A stretch of DNA of 42,171 nucleotides from Paenibacillus sinensis (GCF_019904155.1 NZ_JAHCMB010000037.1:59969-102139); one strand, 5' to 3'. Positions 21,002 to 30,349 are shown, numbered from the stretch's first letter. The notes: a model not told the origin generated them from the letters alone. A program made the numbers and translations.

Positions 21002-23560
21002 GTGGCAGGCGGAGTCATTGGGTCTTTGATGTATGCGGTTGGGTTTAAATTTAAGCCCAAGGGACTGAATGAAGGCGATAAGAAGATTAAAGGTTTGACG
21101 GCAACCGTGACCAAATTCGGAATCGCTGCTGGCGCTGCTGTTGGAGCTGCGGCAATCGGGATCGGGGCAGCTGCACTTAATGCAGCAGGAAAATTCGAAA
21201 CGGCCATGACGTCGATGCAGAAAGCAACCGGCATGACGTCAGACCAACTTGAAGCCACGAAAGGTATAGCCAAGAATTTGTATGCTGGCGGGTTTGGCGA
21301 GTCGTGGGATGATCTAGGCCAGTCCATCGCAAGCGTGAAGCAAATCACTGGAATGACTGGAACGGCACTCCAAGGTGCGACCAAAAACGCAATCGGCCTC
21401 CGAAACGAGTTTGGATTTGAAGTTTCGGAAAGCATCCGGACCGTGGACACCATGATGAAGAACTTTGGTGTAACATCCGATCAGGCGTTTAACCTCATTG
21501 CCCAAGGCAAACAAAAAGGTCTGGACTTCAGCGGTGAAATGCTGGATTCCATAAACGAATATTCGAATCAGTTTGTCAGCCTCGGATTTAACGCTAATCA
21601 AATGTTTGATACACTCGCAGCCGGCGCGGCATCGGGAGCCTTTAACTTGGACAAGGTTGGAGACGCCGTCAAAGAGTTCAATATCCGTGCGGTGGATGGC
21701 AGCAAGACATCAATCGAAGGATTTAAGGCGCTAGGACTCGACGCAAACAAGATGATGCAGACATTTGGGCGTGGAGGACCAGCGGCACAAAAGGCATTTA
21801 CACAGGTGGTACAGTCAATCGCCAAGGTGAAGGACCCCGTTAAGCAAAACACCATTGCGATCAATCTGTTTGGGACGCAGTTTGAAGACCTCCAATCCGG
21901 CGTCATCACGGCTATGGGTAATGTACAGAGTCAATTTGACATGACCAAGGACAGTATGGCCGAAATCAATAAGATTAAATTTACGTCGGTCGGACAAGTG
22001 TTCGGGTTCGTTGGCAGGCAGATCGAAACCTACGTATTAATCCCGATTGGTCAAAAACTATTGCCTTACCTGAATCAGTTCGGTCAGTGGATTACGAGCC
22101 ATCAAGGCGAAATCAGCGCGTTTGGCGGCCTGATTGCGGATAAGATAGGGAGCGGCATCGGAACGTTGGTTCGATGGATACAGTCAGCTATTCCGTACCT
22201 CCAGCAATTTGGCGCCTCGGCCGGACAATCCTTCGGGCAACTGATAAACAAGGGTCGCGAGTTATGGACAGAGATACAACCGGTGGCGGTTTTGATCGGC
22301 GAAACGCTGGTTCAAGCAGCCGAAAGTCTCTGGCCCAAAATTCAGGAAATCGGCAACAAAATTAAGGATGTTGCCACCTCGTTTTCTCAATGGGAGGGCT
22401 TCCTGCCGACAATTGCCGGAATCGCTAGTGCAGTTGCAGGATTTAAACTAACCGTCGGAGCTATCACCTTGGCGATGAAGGCATGGACGCTTGTGACCAA
22501 AATTCAAGAACTATGGACCAAACGAGCGACAATAGCGCAGAAACTGTTCAATCTCGCGACAAAGGCAAATGTCATTGGCCTGATTGTAGCTGCGCTCGTT
22601 GGTTTGGGCGTGGCGCTAATGGTGGCTTATAAACGATCAGACAAGTTCAGGGCGTTCGTAGATGGTATGTGGGCCGGAATCAAATCCGCGACCATGGCAG
22701 TACTCAACTTTTTCAAAGTCACCATCCCCAAGTATTTCATGATCGCTTTCAACGCGGTGACGGGCTTTTTAAAGAGCTGGGGTCTTGTTATTTTGGGGGT
22801 GATCGGCGGTCCTATCTTTCTGATCGCAGCGCTCGTCTATAAGTACTGGGACCAAATCAGAGCGGTAACGATTAGTGTCTTTACGGCTGTTGGCTCATGG
22901 CTTAGTTCTAAATGGAACAGCATTAGAACAACGATATCCAATACAGCAATCGCTATTTGGAACAAGGTCAAAACTACTTGGAATAACTTGAAGACGTCGA
23001 TTTCATCCGCGATGGAAGGTATAAAAAGTACGATGTCGTCAGCATGGGATTCCATAGTTTCTGCGGTATCTGGAGTTGGTGAAGGGATAAAATCCAAGAT
23101 GTCGGGGGCTTGGGAGTCTGTAAAATCAACATTCCTAAGCGGTATAAATTGGATCATCGGAAAATTCAACGGGATGATCTCGAATTTGAATTCTGTGTCA
23201 ATTAAAAATCCATTCAACGGATCGGAAATTGCAGGAATTAACATCCCCTTAATCCCGACGATTGATGGTAGCCATAAGAACGGTCTGTCCTACGTCCCTT
23301 GGGATGGGTATATTGCGAAGCTGCATGAAGGGGAACGTGTGCTTACGGCTAACGAGAATAAAGCGTACACTCCGGAATCTTCGCCAGCTCGTCCTGCCTC
23401 TGGCGGAACCGGTCCAGTTACGGTGAGCCCGGTCATCAATATAACCGTTGAAGGGAATGCCGATGACAGCACGACATCTAACCTCAAGACCGCAATGCAT
23501 GATGTGGTGCTGGAAATCATTATGTCTGCCCTACGCAGCGCGGGATTGGATGGTGCCTAA
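21002..23560 (+). CDS. tape measure protein
   Basis: 852 residues from GTG 21002, with AAAGGAGG 10 bases upstream. The N-terminal Gly/Ala-rich hydrophobic stretch (about residues 38-60) and two long membrane-like segments (about 520-545, NVIGLIVAALVGLGVALMV, and 590-610, VILGVIGGPIFLIAALVY) lie in a mostly helical protein with FETAMTSMQKATGM and the C-terminal WNSIRTTISNTA repeats. This is the phage tail tape measure/minor tail family. Tail length scales with it, roughly 1.5 Å per residue, predicting about 130 nm. The C-terminal part has the loop-and-helix pattern of an injection domain. Confidence 0.85.
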   Translation: MAGGVIGSLMYAVGFKFKPKGLNEGDKKIKGLTATVTKFGIAAGAAVGAAAIGIGAAALNAAGKFETAMTSMQKATGMTSDQLEATKGIAKNLYAGGFGESWDDLGQSIASVKQITGMTGTALQGATKNAIGLRNEFGFEVSESIRTVDTMMKNFGVTSDQAFNLIAQGKQKGLDFSGEMLDSINEYSNQFVSLGFNANQMFDTLAAGAASGAFNLDKVGDAVKEFNIRAVDGSKTSIEGFKALGLDANKMMQTFGRGGPAAQKAFTQVVQSIAKVKDPVKQNTIAINLFGTQFEDLQSGVITAMGNVQSQFDMTKDSMAEINKIKFTSVGQVFGFVGRQIETYVLIPIGQKLLPYLNQFGQWITSHQGEISAFGGLIADKIGSGIGTLVRWIQSAIPYLQQFGASAGQSFGQLINKGRELWTEIQPVAVLIGETLVQAAESLWPKIQEIGNKIKDVATSFSQWEGFLPTIAGIASAVAGFKLTVGAITLAMKAWTLVTKIQELWTKRATIAQKLFNLATKANVIGLIVAALVGLGVALMVAYKRSDKFRAFVDGMWAGIKSATMAVLNFFKVTIPKYFMIAFNAVTGFLKSWGLVILGVIGGPIFLIAALVYKYWDQIRAVTISVFTAVGSWLSSKWNSIRTTISNTAIAIWNKVKTTWNNLKTSISSAMEGIKSTMSSAWDSIVSAVSGVGEGIKSKMSGAWESVKSTFLSGINWIIGKFNGMISNLNSVSIKNPFNGSEIAGINIPLIPTIDGSHKNGLSYVPWDGYIAKLHEGERVLTANENKAYTPESSPARPASGGTGPVTVSPVINITVEGNADDSTTSNLKTAMHDVVLEIIMSALRSAGLDGA

Positions 23561-24135
23561 TGGCTAAACTCGACGGCAAGTACATTATGGTTGAGACGGA
23601 GGCGCCGGATTATCCGGTAACCGTCACAGAACAACCGGTCGAAAAAGGGGTCAACCTCGTAGATCATGTCCAAGCCGGAGCCTGGACCATGTCTCTCTCC
23701 GGTTTGATTGTAGGTCCTGATGCAGATAAGATTCGGGCACACATCATAGCGGTCAAAGATAAAGCCAAGGTCGTCAAGTACATTGGGCGCAATAGATTTA
23801 CCGGGGTAATTACGGCATTTAGCACCAGCCATGATTACACGGTTGCCAACGGCATGACCTTTTCGATGGACTTGCGCGAGGTCCGCGTCGCGACATCCTC
23901 TTATGTTGCGACGTTGCCAGCTCCGGTTAAGGCACAGGCCGCTGTCGTCGCCAATAAAGGGACACAGCAGCCGAAAAATAAGTCGAAGGGTAAGGGCAAA
24001 GGGAAAAGCGGCAAGAAGACATCCAGCACAAGCACCAAGGACAAGAAAGCGACCAGCGCCAGTAGCGTCATAAACAAGCCTACCCGCGCGCCGATCAAGC
24101 CCGGCAACAAGTGGGGCACCGGGAACCTGATGTGA
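23560..24135 (+). CDS. baseplate hub-linked tail protein with Lys-rich tail
   Basis: 191 residues, overlapping the tape-measure stop by one base (TAATG). The first ~125 residues are a beta-rich domain (DYPVTVTEQPVEKGVNLVDHVQAGAWTMSLSGLIVG) that recalls distal-tail/Dit-like or XkdP-position proteins. The C-terminal 65 residues are low complexity, rich in Lys, Gly, Ser and Thr (KSKGKGKGKSGKKTSSTSTK), with no LysM motif. The function is inferred from its place between the tape measure and the plug. Confidence 0.55.
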   Translation: MAKLDGKYIMVETEAPDYPVTVTEQPVEKGVNLVDHVQAGAWTMSLSGLIVGPDADKIRAHIIAVKDKAKVVKYIGRNRFTGVITAFSTSHDYTVANGMTFSMDLREVRVATSSYVATLPAPVKAQAAVVANKGTQQPKNKSKGKGKGKSGKKTSSTSTKDKKATSASSVINKPTRAPIKPGNKWGTGNLM

Positions 24136-24143
24136 GGTGAGCT

Positions 24144-24476
24144 ATGGATTATATCGAGATCGACAAGGACAGCCTGCCGTATCGGTTTGATATTTCGATT
24201 GCGGACGAGCCGTTTACGATGGAGGTCCATTACAACGCTGAATATGATTTTTTCGCCGTTGACCTGGAGGATTCCGACGGCAATGTGCTGGTGAGCGGCG
24301 AAAAGCTGGTCTATGGGCAATCTCTATTCGTGGACGTTTGGGATTCACGTTTTCCGAAGTTGCCCCTGGTTCCTTGGGATGAGTCGGAACAAAGCGCAGA
24401 AGTAACCTGGAACACGCTGGGCACCAGCGTGTTTTTATATATCGTGGACGCGGAGGACGAAGACGATGGTTCTTAA
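24144..24476 (+). CDS. baseplate plug protein (Pam3 gp18-like)
   Basis: 110 residues, ATG after GAGGTGAG. The sequence YRFDISIADEPFTMEVHYNAEYDFFAVDLEDSDGN, then VSGEKLVYGQSLFVDV and a tail DAEDEDDGS is the pattern of the small baseplate 'plug' family described in simple contractile phages. It would close the tube at the tip. It overlaps the next gene by 11 bp. Confidence 0.7.
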   Translation: MDYIEIDKDSLPYRFDISIADEPFTMEVHYNAEYDFFAVDLEDSDGNVLVSGEKLVYGQSLFVDVWDSRFPKLPLVPWDESEQSAEVTWNTLGTSVFLYIVDAEDEDDGS

Positions 24477-25263
24477 GAATTTCGGTCGCATTGTCGAAGT
24501 CATGACGGCCAATATGTCCTTTGGCCTCGATAAATACACGATGGAGGGAACTGTACCGTTCGACAGCGACGCCTTGCCAAACGAGTCCGAAATACGGCTC
24601 TGGAATCTATCCCAGACGACCATTAACCGGGTCGTTAAAAACGCCGTGCTTATGGTTAATGCGGGATATGCCGGAGACGTCGGGACCATCCTCCACGGCC
24701 GGATATCGGCGGTCCGCACCAAGTGGGAAGGCGTGGACAAGATCACGACAATTAACGTCCTGGACAGCGAGGACCTGTCAGCCAGGGAGATCAAAAAGGA
24801 GATCGCCTTTGCCAAGGGATCACTCGCCAGCGCCGTCATTAAGCAACTGGCTGGACTGATCGGGCTGCCCGTTGCGCAGATGCAGCTCGCCAAGGATTAC
24901 CGATACAAGAGCGGATTTAGCGCAAAGGGCAAGGTCACGGACATTATTAGCGACGTCGCTAAGGATTGCGGAACCTCGGTTTATATCAATCAAGGCAAAT
25001 TGTACGTCCGGCCGCTCCGGATCGGTGCCGACTCCGTATTCGAGCTTAACCCGGATACCGGGCTGATCGGTTCCCCGGAATATTTTGAGGAGGACGGCCA
25101 CAAAGGATATAACTGCTCCGTGCAGCTGCAACGCCGGATCACGACGGCATCCGTCCTTAAACTAAGCTGCCGGGAGTGGTCCGGCCAACTGCATGTGCGG
25201 AGCGGGACCCATAAATTTAGCAATACGGGCGATTTTCAAACGGAAGTGGAGGCGATTATGTGA
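24466..25263 (+). CDS. baseplate hub protein (gp27/XkdQ-like)
   Basis: 265 residues. The beta-rich repeats VEVMTANMSFGLDKYTMEGTVPF, SEIRLWNLSQTTINRVV, VLDSEDLSAREIKKEIAFAKG, and the mid-helix SAVIKQLAGLIGLPVAQ, then KGKVTDIISDVAKDCGTSVYINQGKLYVRPL, are typical of hub proteins that form the trimeric centre of the baseplate. Overlaps on both sides (11 and 4 bp) link it with the plug and spike. Confidence 0.75.
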   Translation: MVLKNFGRIVEVMTANMSFGLDKYTMEGTVPFDSDALPNESEIRLWNLSQTTINRVVKNAVLMVNAGYAGDVGTILHGRISAVRTKWEGVDKITTINVLDSEDLSAREIKKEIAFAKGSLASAVIKQLAGLIGLPVAQMQLAKDYRYKSGFSAKGKVTDIISDVAKDCGTSVYINQGKLYVRPLRIGADSVFELNPDTGLIGSPEYFEEDGHKGYNCSVQLQRRITTASVLKLSCREWSGQLHVRSGTHKFSNTGDFQTEVEAIM

Positions 25264-25649
25264 GTAAATCAAGCGCAGCCGCGGCGCTCGCCAAACTCTT
25301 AGATATGCATGGTGGGCAGCAGGCGGATAACCTTGATGTCGCCATGACCTGCAAGGTACTGACATTTGATCCGGTGGCGCTGGTAGCCGATGTGCAGCCG
25401 CTTGTCCAAACGGGCGACGAGGCTCCGGCGCCGCTGCTCGAAGTCCCGGTAACTGGCCTGCGGGTGCTGTTCGGCGGCGCGGAGACAGTCCTGCGACCGG
25501 CCCTGCATGTGGGGGATACCGTCCTAGTTGTCTGCTGTGACGCAGAGATACAAAACACCCTATCCGGTCAGGTGGCTGCCCCGGACACCGCCCGGCGTCA
25601 CTCCAGAAATGATGCCGTTGTAATTGGGGTGATGCCATGCTGTCTTTAA
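25260..25649 (+). CDS. Gp138-type membrane-puncturing spike protein
   Basis: 129 residues from GTG. The N-terminal half (VAMTCKVLTFDPVALVADVQPLVQ) then the OB-fold run VPVTGLRVLFGGAETVLRPALHVGDTVLVVCCDAEIQN is the Gp138 N-terminal spike domain. A Cys-rich end (MPCCL) and the absence of a long beta-helix mean a short spike. It overlaps the hub by 4 bp and the gp25-like gene by 13 bp. Confidence 0.75.
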   Translation: MSKSSAAAALAKLLDMHGGQQADNLDVAMTCKVLTFDPVALVADVQPLVQTGDEAPAPLLEVPVTGLRVLFGGAETVLRPALHVGDTVLVVCCDAEIQNTLSGQVAAPDTARRHSRNDAVVIGVMPCCL

Positions 25650-26002
25650 AGGTAGATGATACCGGCGATCTGGTATTTTCAGGCGGCGAGTTGCAGATGG
25701 TCTCCGGGCCGGAAGAGATTGCGCAGTGCTGCCGGATGGCCATCGGCACCAACAAAGGCGAGTGGTTCCTGGACTTGGATTTCGGCATCGACTTTTCTCG
25801 GATCACCGGTAAAGGCGTGGCCGAGGAAGACGTCCGGGACGAGCTGACCGAAGGGATATTCCAGGAGCCAAGGGTGCAGACGGTAGACAGCGTGGATGTT
25901 GTCTTTGACCGAACTGCCCGTAAATTCACTGCCGACATTCAGGCGACCGGCGTCAACGGAGATATCATAACCGTGGAGGGGGTGGATCAAATTGTTGGAT
26001 AG
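25637..26002 (+). CDS. gp25/XkdS-like baseplate wedge protein (DUF2634-type)
   Basis: 121 residues. LSLKVDDTGDLVFSGGELQMVSGPEEIAQCCRMAIGTNKGEWFLDLDFGIDF is the start of the lysozyme-like gp25/XkdS family found beside baseplate J. It is a structural wedge component that sets sheath assembly at the baseplate. Overlaps link it tightly to the spike and J genes. The catalytic lysozyme residues of T4 gp25 are not expected to be active here. Confidence 0.8.
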   Translation: MLSLKVDDTGDLVFSGGELQMVSGPEEIAQCCRMAIGTNKGEWFLDLDFGIDFSRITGKGVAEEDVRDELTEGIFQEPRVQTVDSVDVVFDRTARKFTADIQATGVNGDIITVEGVDQIVG

Positions 26003-27167
26003 AACAGGTTTTAAAAGGCCGCGATTTGACAACCTGTTGGCCGCCATGGAGGACAAGGCGAAGGAGTCATTTGGAGACACGGTTAATACGTCAGTGCGCT
26101 CTCCGCTCGGTATCCTTCTCCGGATATTCGCGTGGTTTTTGTCGCTCGTCTGGAGCAACGCGGAGGACGTGTATAACAGTGGCTATATTGGCACGGCCAC
26201 AGGTAACAATCTGGATCGGCTCGGACCACAGGTCGGCATTAGCCGGGCACTGGCACAATGGGCTACTGGAAACGTCACGCTGACCGGCACGGCGGGATAT
26301 ACCGTCCCAGTGGGCTTCCGGGTGGCAACCGAATCCGGCCTTACCTATCAGACGATGGTGGATGTCGTCCTGACCGGAGGTTCCGGGTCGGTTGCCATTG
26401 AGGCGCTGGAATCTGGAGCCGGTAGCAATGTTGCAGCCGGGACTATAACAGTCATTGTTAACCCTAACCCGGACGTTACAGCCGTAACCAACGCCTCGCC
26501 AGTCACAGGTGGCAGGGAAAAGGAGACGGATGCCGAGTTTCGCAGCCGGTTCGAGCTATCTACTGCCGGCGGCGGGGCGGCGTCGGTGGATGCTCTCCGT
26601 AGTGCGCTGCTGCGGCTGTCCGGCGTCCGGGCTGCGACGGTGATCGAAAACACAAGCCTGACTACGGACAGCACAGGACGGCCGGGAAAGTCGTTTGAGG
26701 CTTATGTCTTGGGCGGGGATGACCAGACCATTGCTGACACTATATTTGCGACCAAATCGGCCGGCGTTGAGGCTCATGGCGACATTGCGGTAATGGTCGA
26801 TGACCTGGCGGGCGAACCTCATACCGTCAAGTTCTCTCGGGCAGCAGAAGTAGGCATTCGCATCGTCGTAGACGTAGCCAAGGGTGATGAGTACCCGGCA
26901 GACGGCGACGCATTAGTACAATCGGCGCTGATCCGGTATGTTGGCGGGTCAGACGCAGCTGGAGCCTATTACAACGGCCTAAACATGGGGGCGGACGTGG
27001 TCTATACCAAGCTGATTAGCGCTGTGTACAGCGTCTCCGGCGTAGAGGATATCACGCTGACGGTCGGCAAGGTCACGGGCGGCCTTGGGTCGGCAAATGT
27101 CGATATTGAGCCTTACGAGGTGGCACAAGCCGTCGCGGCCAACGTCGGGGTGACAAGCCATGTTTAG
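25992..27167 (+). CDS. baseplate J-family protein (XkdT-like)
   Basis: 391 residues starting TTG (two adjacent TTG codons) after GGAGGGGG. The Gly/Asp-rich N-terminus SYIGTATGNNLDRLGPQVGISR-type (GYIGTATGNNLDRLGPQVGI), then ATGNVTLTGTAGYTVPVGFRV, NPNPDVTAVTNASPVTGG-REKETDAEFRSRF, and AEVGIRIVVDVAKGDEYPADGD are baseplate J signatures. J subunits form the wedge ring and carry the tail fibre. It overlaps the YmfQ-like gene by 8 bp. Confidence 0.88.
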   Translation: MLDRTGFKRPRFDNLLAAMEDKAKESFGDTVNTSVRSPLGILLRIFAWFLSLVWSNAEDVYNSGYIGTATGNNLDRLGPQVGISRALAQWATGNVTLTGTAGYTVPVGFRVATESGLTYQTMVDVVLTGGSGSVAIEALESGAGSNVAAGTITVIVNPNPDVTAVTNASPVTGGREKETDAEFRSRFELSTAGGGAASVDALRSALLRLSGVRAATVIENTSLTTDSTGRPGKSFEAYVLGGDDQTIADTIFATKSAGVEAHGDIAVMVDDLAGEPHTVKFSRAAEVGIRIVVDVAKGDEYPADGDALVQSALIRYVGGSDAAGAYYNGLNMGADVVYTKLISAVYSVSGVEDITLTVGKVTGGLGSANVDIEPYEVAQAVAANVGVTSHV

Positions 27168-27801
27168 TGTTAAAGACATGCTCCGGCGCTTCGCTGATAC
27201 GTACAATAAAGACCCCAACAGTAATCTGGGCAAGTTGATTGCCATCCTGCACGAGCAGTTGGCTGCGGTCGGTGACACTTTGGAGACGGTGCGGGATTGG
27301 CGCAGCATTGACGCCGCCAAGGGCACGACCTTGGACCGGATCGGGACCAACATCGTGCAGCCGCGCGGTGCGGCGACGGACGAGGTATACCGAGTGCTGT
27401 TAAAAAGCAAGATCGCCCGGAACCTGTCCAAAACGGATGTCAACACAATCATACAGGTTCTCGCCCTGGCCTTGGACTGCGCCTATTCCGATATCCGGAT
27501 ACAGGAAAAATATGACGATCCAGAGGACCCGGAGCCGGCGGCAATCAATCTTATCCGAGTTCCGACTAAACGGCTGAATGAGGTCGGCATGTCGCCGTTT
27601 CAATTCGCCCGCATCGTGCAGAAGACGGTTGCTGCCGGCGTCCGAGTGGCACTTATCGAGTTGGCCGGAACATTTACCCTGTCCTCTCAGTACAACGTGC
27701 TCGAGACAAGTCCGTTCGGTCTGGCGGATGTTGACATGACGACAGGCGGCACGCTCGGGGAGGTATATATCCCGGGCGATGATTACCCATTGCCCATCTA
27801 A
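27160..27801 (+). CDS. YmfQ/DUF2313-like baseplate-to-fibre protein
   Basis: 213 residues. LRRFADTYNKDPNSNLGKLIAILHEQL, then WRSIDAAKGTTLDRIGTNIVQPRG and IARNLSKTDVNTIIQVLALALD is the family that links baseplate J to the fibre in Mu- and PBSX-type tails. The C-terminal region is beta-like (FGLADVDMTTGGTLGEVYIPG). A 12-base gap with AAGGAG leads to the fibre gene. Confidence 0.75.
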   Translation: MFSVKDMLRRFADTYNKDPNSNLGKLIAILHEQLAAVGDTLETVRDWRSIDAAKGTTLDRIGTNIVQPRGAATDEVYRVLLKSKIARNLSKTDVNTIIQVLALALDCAYSDIRIQEKYDDPEDPEPAAINLIRVPTKRLNEVGMSPFQFARIVQKTVAAGVRVALIELAGTFTLSSQYNVLETSPFGLADVDMTTGGTLGEVYIPGDDYPLPI

Positions 27802-27813
27802 GGAGTGATAATA

Positions 27814-29253
27814 TTGCCTGATTTTAGCGAAGAATTGCCAGAATGGACAGCCGAAGGAATTGAACCCCCTGAAAGCAAAAAGTCAACCGGCTGGCAGGTC
27901 GATGACCATCCTCCGGCCGGGTGGTTCAATTGGTTATTCAGCCGGGCGTACGCGGCGCTCTTAGAGGTCCGCAGCGTGTTTTCTGCCCATAAAGCGGACG
28001 CTACCGCTCATATCACCGAAGCCGAGCGCACGTCCTGGAATGCTGGGGCTACAGCTGCATCAATTGCAATCCCAAGCTCTCAAAAAGGCGCAGCTTCCGG
28101 CGTAGCGACACTAGATGCAACCATTAAGATTCCGGCCGGACAACTCCCGGTCAGCGCCGTACAAGCCACAACAGCGGATGTAACCTACTACGTCCGGACA
28201 GATGGGAACGATAATAACAACGGTCTCGCCAATACGTCGGCGGGGGCGTTTAAGACGATCACAAAGGCACTCAGCATGATTCCGCCCGTAATCAATCACA
28301 CCGTCGTCGTCAATGTAGCAGCAGGCACATACGCCGAAGACGTTGAAATTAAAGGATTTTCGGGCAGTGGAGTGCTACAAGTTAATCCGGGTGTTGTTAC
28401 GGTATCTAATACCTACAATGTTAGCTCGGTAACAGTATCTAACTGCCTAATACCTGTTGGTGTCAACGGACTCAATGCGACAACGGTCACAGCAAGAGCA
28501 TTTACTGCGCTTAACGCGCTGGATGCTGAGTTTAAATATTGCTCGACTACGTTGGGCATGGTCAACCAACACGGTTTTTATGCAAATAGTGCAAAAATGT
28601 ACTTATTCCATTGCACAGCAACCAATAAATACGTGGGTATATCTGCGGGGCAAAACTCCGAAGTATTTGTTTGGGATTGCTCCGGTACGGGAAATGCCAT
28701 TGCTCTTTACGCAGGAGAGGGAGGCCGAATATCAACAACGGGCACAGTTCCGGCTGGAACAACGGCATCCGCAACGGGTAATAGCGGATCGATAGATAGA
28801 ATAGGCGTCCTCAATCCGTGGGGAGATAATACGTACAGTACCAGACCTATATTATGGGCTTTTCGTAGCGTCGATATAAATATGCCGGATGGGGGATGGT
28901 CAAACTTTATTTTTGATGGCGCATCGACCGTACAAGGCCTTAACTACAGCACGTCAACCGGCGTTGCTACTATTTCGCAGACGGGATGGTATCAGATTAA
29001 GGCATCGCTGATCATTGTTGGCATGTCAGACTCACAGCAGGGGCAAATCCGTGTTCTCCACAATTCTGTAAGCCCGCGCTTGCTAGATTTTAGGCGTAAT
29101 CCGGTAACAGGGTCTAACCTATTAATATCTGGACAAGTCATACTGGGTGTAGCAGCTGGAGATACCCTGCAAATTCAGACGTATATGGATGGCGCACATA
29201 CTGTCGGGGGTGGGTCTGATGTAACGCGGTTTGAAATAATCAGACTCGCCTAA
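27814..29253 (+). CDS. tail fibre / receptor-binding protein
   Basis: 479 residues from TTG 27814 (AAGGAG 8 bases before). The N-terminal ~70 residues carry a baseplate-attachment region with WQVDDHPPAGWFNWLFSRAY and the HITEAERTSWN motif common to fibres. The middle (about 130-320) shows short beta repeats (TYYVRTDGNDNNNGL, HTVVVNVAAGTYAEDVEI, STTLGMVNQHGFYANSAKMY) consistent with a right-handed parallel beta-helix, as in polysaccharide-binding or -cutting fibres. The C-terminal ~140 residues (WYQIKASLIIVGMSDSQQG, VILGVAAGDTLQIQTYMDG) resemble a C1q/TNF-type receptor-binding knob. It would determine host range. Confidence 0.8.
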   Translation: MPDFSEELPEWTAEGIEPPESKKSTGWQVDDHPPAGWFNWLFSRAYAALLEVRSVFSAHKADATAHITEAERTSWNAGATAASIAIPSSQKGAASGVATLDATIKIPAGQLPVSAVQATTADVTYYVRTDGNDNNNGLANTSAGAFKTITKALSMIPPVINHTVVVNVAAGTYAEDVEIKGFSGSGVLQVNPGVVTVSNTYNVSSVTVSNCLIPVGVNGLNATTVTARAFTALNALDAEFKYCSTTLGMVNQHGFYANSAKMYLFHCTATNKYVGISAGQNSEVFVWDCSGTGNAIALYAGEGGRISTTGTVPAGTTASATGNSGSIDRIGVLNPWGDNTYSTRPILWAFRSVDINMPDGGWSNFIFDGASTVQGLNYSTSTGVATISQTGWYQIKASLIIVGMSDSQQGQIRVLHNSVSPRLLDFRRNPVTGSNLLISGQVILGVAAGDTLQIQTYMDGAHTVGGGSDVTRFEIIRLA

Positions 29254-29267
29254 AGGAGGAACTACGC

Positions 29268-29756
29268 ATGAATATGGAAAAAGCTGTGCAGCATCTCATT
29301 CCGGCGGCCATCCCAAACGTTGATTATGAGATTTGGATCGGCGGACCCACGCCCGTCCTGCGCAAAGGAGCCGAGGAAAAAGGCCGTGTACGCTACGAAA
29401 TCAAGCCTCCCGAGGCGGAAGAAGCTCCCGTCGAAGGCGTTCATTTTCGGTACGGCATCGATTTTAACCTGCTCGTAGAGGGCGAGGATTACGACCTGGT
29501 AGACAAAGGGCCGTACATCGCCGTCTGGAACATTGATGCTCCGCAGCCGACCGATGCGGAGCTGCAAGCAGCCTGGGAAGCGTACCAGGAGTCCGAAGCC
29601 AGCAAGCCGCCGGACCCACCGAGCGAGATTGAGCAATTACGAATGGACAACGCGGGCCTGCTGTTGGAGCTGGCGCAGGTGCAGGCCCGGCAGGATCAGG
29701 CAGACGCGGGCAATGCAGCGCTGCTGTTGATGCTTGCGGAAGGAGGTGTGGTCTGA
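29268..29756 (+). CDS. XkdW-like tail protein
   Basis: 162 residues, ATG after AAAGGAGG. The core VHFRYGIDFNLLVEGEDYDLVDKGPYIAVWNIDAPQPTDAEL then a helix QAAWEAYQESEASK resembles XkdW, found after fibres of PBSX-type tails. A C-terminal coiled-coil (LLLELAQVQARQDQADAGNA) suggests trimerisation. It overlaps the XkdX gene by one base (TGATG). Confidence 0.6.
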   Translation: MNMEKAVQHLIPAAIPNVDYEIWIGGPTPVLRKGAEEKGRVRYEIKPPEAEEAPVEGVHFRYGIDFNLLVEGEDYDLVDKGPYIAVWNIDAPQPTDAELQAAWEAYQESEASKPPDPPSEIEQLRMDNAGLLLELAQVQARQDQADAGNAALLLMLAEGGVV

Positions 29757-29884
29757 TGGATTGGTACGCGACCGTCAAGCGATATTATGACGCTGGGTAT
29801 TATTCGCCGGCACAAGTGCAAGTCTTTGTCACCGCCAAGAAAATAACGGCTGAACAAGCTTCAGAAATTACAGGCGCCGCATAG
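29756..29884 (+). CDS. XkdX-family small protein
   Basis: 42 residues. The ATG overlaps the previous stop, and GGAGGTG lies 8 bases upstream. The sequence MDWYATVKRYYDAGYYSPAQ, then VQVFVTAKKITAEQASEITG matches the XkdX family: tiny proteins with the Y-Y-x-G-x-Y-x-x-x-Q and K-I-T-x-E-Q signature, found after tail fibre genes of Firmicute phages and often before the holin. Role unknown, probably tail related. Confidence 0.8.
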   Translation: MDWYATVKRYYDAGYYSPAQVQVFVTAKKITAEQASEITGAA

Positions 29885-29897
29885 GCGTATTTTTTAT

Positions 29898-29926
29898 GCC
29901 CTCGGATCCCCGGGGGCTATTTATTT
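29898..29926 (+). terminator. terminator/attenuator between tail and lysis genes
   Basis: GCCCTCGG (29898-29905), loop ATCC, CCGGGGGC (29910-29917), then TATTTATTT. An 8-bp stem (one G-U) with an interrupted U-tract. It may allow partial read-through into the holin-endolysin genes. Confidence 0.6.
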
Positions 29927-29941
29927 GAGGGAGGGTACTAA

Positions 29942-30349
29942 GTGGAAAGTGTAGCCAAATATATAATTCCGGTGGCCAGTGTCGCTGCCTCATTTTTTTT
30001 CGGGGGCTGGAGCGCTTTGCTAACTATCTTGTTGGCGTTTGTGATACTGGACTATGTAACCGGCGTTGCTGCGGCAGCTAAAGAGGGGAAGTTGAAAAGC
30101 AACGTTGGGTTATGGGGCATTGCCCGTAAAATCCTTATCTTCGCTATCGTGGCAACGGCGCACCTAGTTGACCAAGCGCTGGGCGGCAATCATTTATTCC
30201 GAGATGCGGCAATTTTCTTTTACCTGTCAAATGAACTGCTATCATTGATCGAGAATGCCGGACGTCTCGATGCTCCAATCCCGCCGGGATTACGCCAGGC
30301 TGTCGAAGTGCTGCGGGGGAAATCGGGAGACAGGGGGACGGAAAAGTAA
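29942..30349 (+). CDS. phage holin (toxin secretion/lysis family)
   Basis: 135 residues from GTG after GAGGGAGGG. Membrane segments at about 5-22 (AKYIIPVASVAASFFFGG), 26-46 (LLTILLAFVILDYVTGVAAA), 62-78 (ILIFAIVATAHLV) and 88-105 (DAAIFFYLSNELLSLIENAG) with a KSNVGLWGIARK linker are the Phage_holin_4 pattern (the ...GLxGIxRK...NELLSIxENxG hallmark). It forms pores that release the endolysin. The stop overlaps the endolysin ATG (TAATG). Confidence 0.88.
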   Translation: MESVAKYIIPVASVAASFFFGGWSALLTILLAFVILDYVTGVAAAAKEGKLKSNVGLWGIARKILIFAIVATAHLVDQALGGNHLFRDAAIFFYLSNELLSLIENAGRLDAPIPPGLRQAVEVLRGKSGDRGTEK

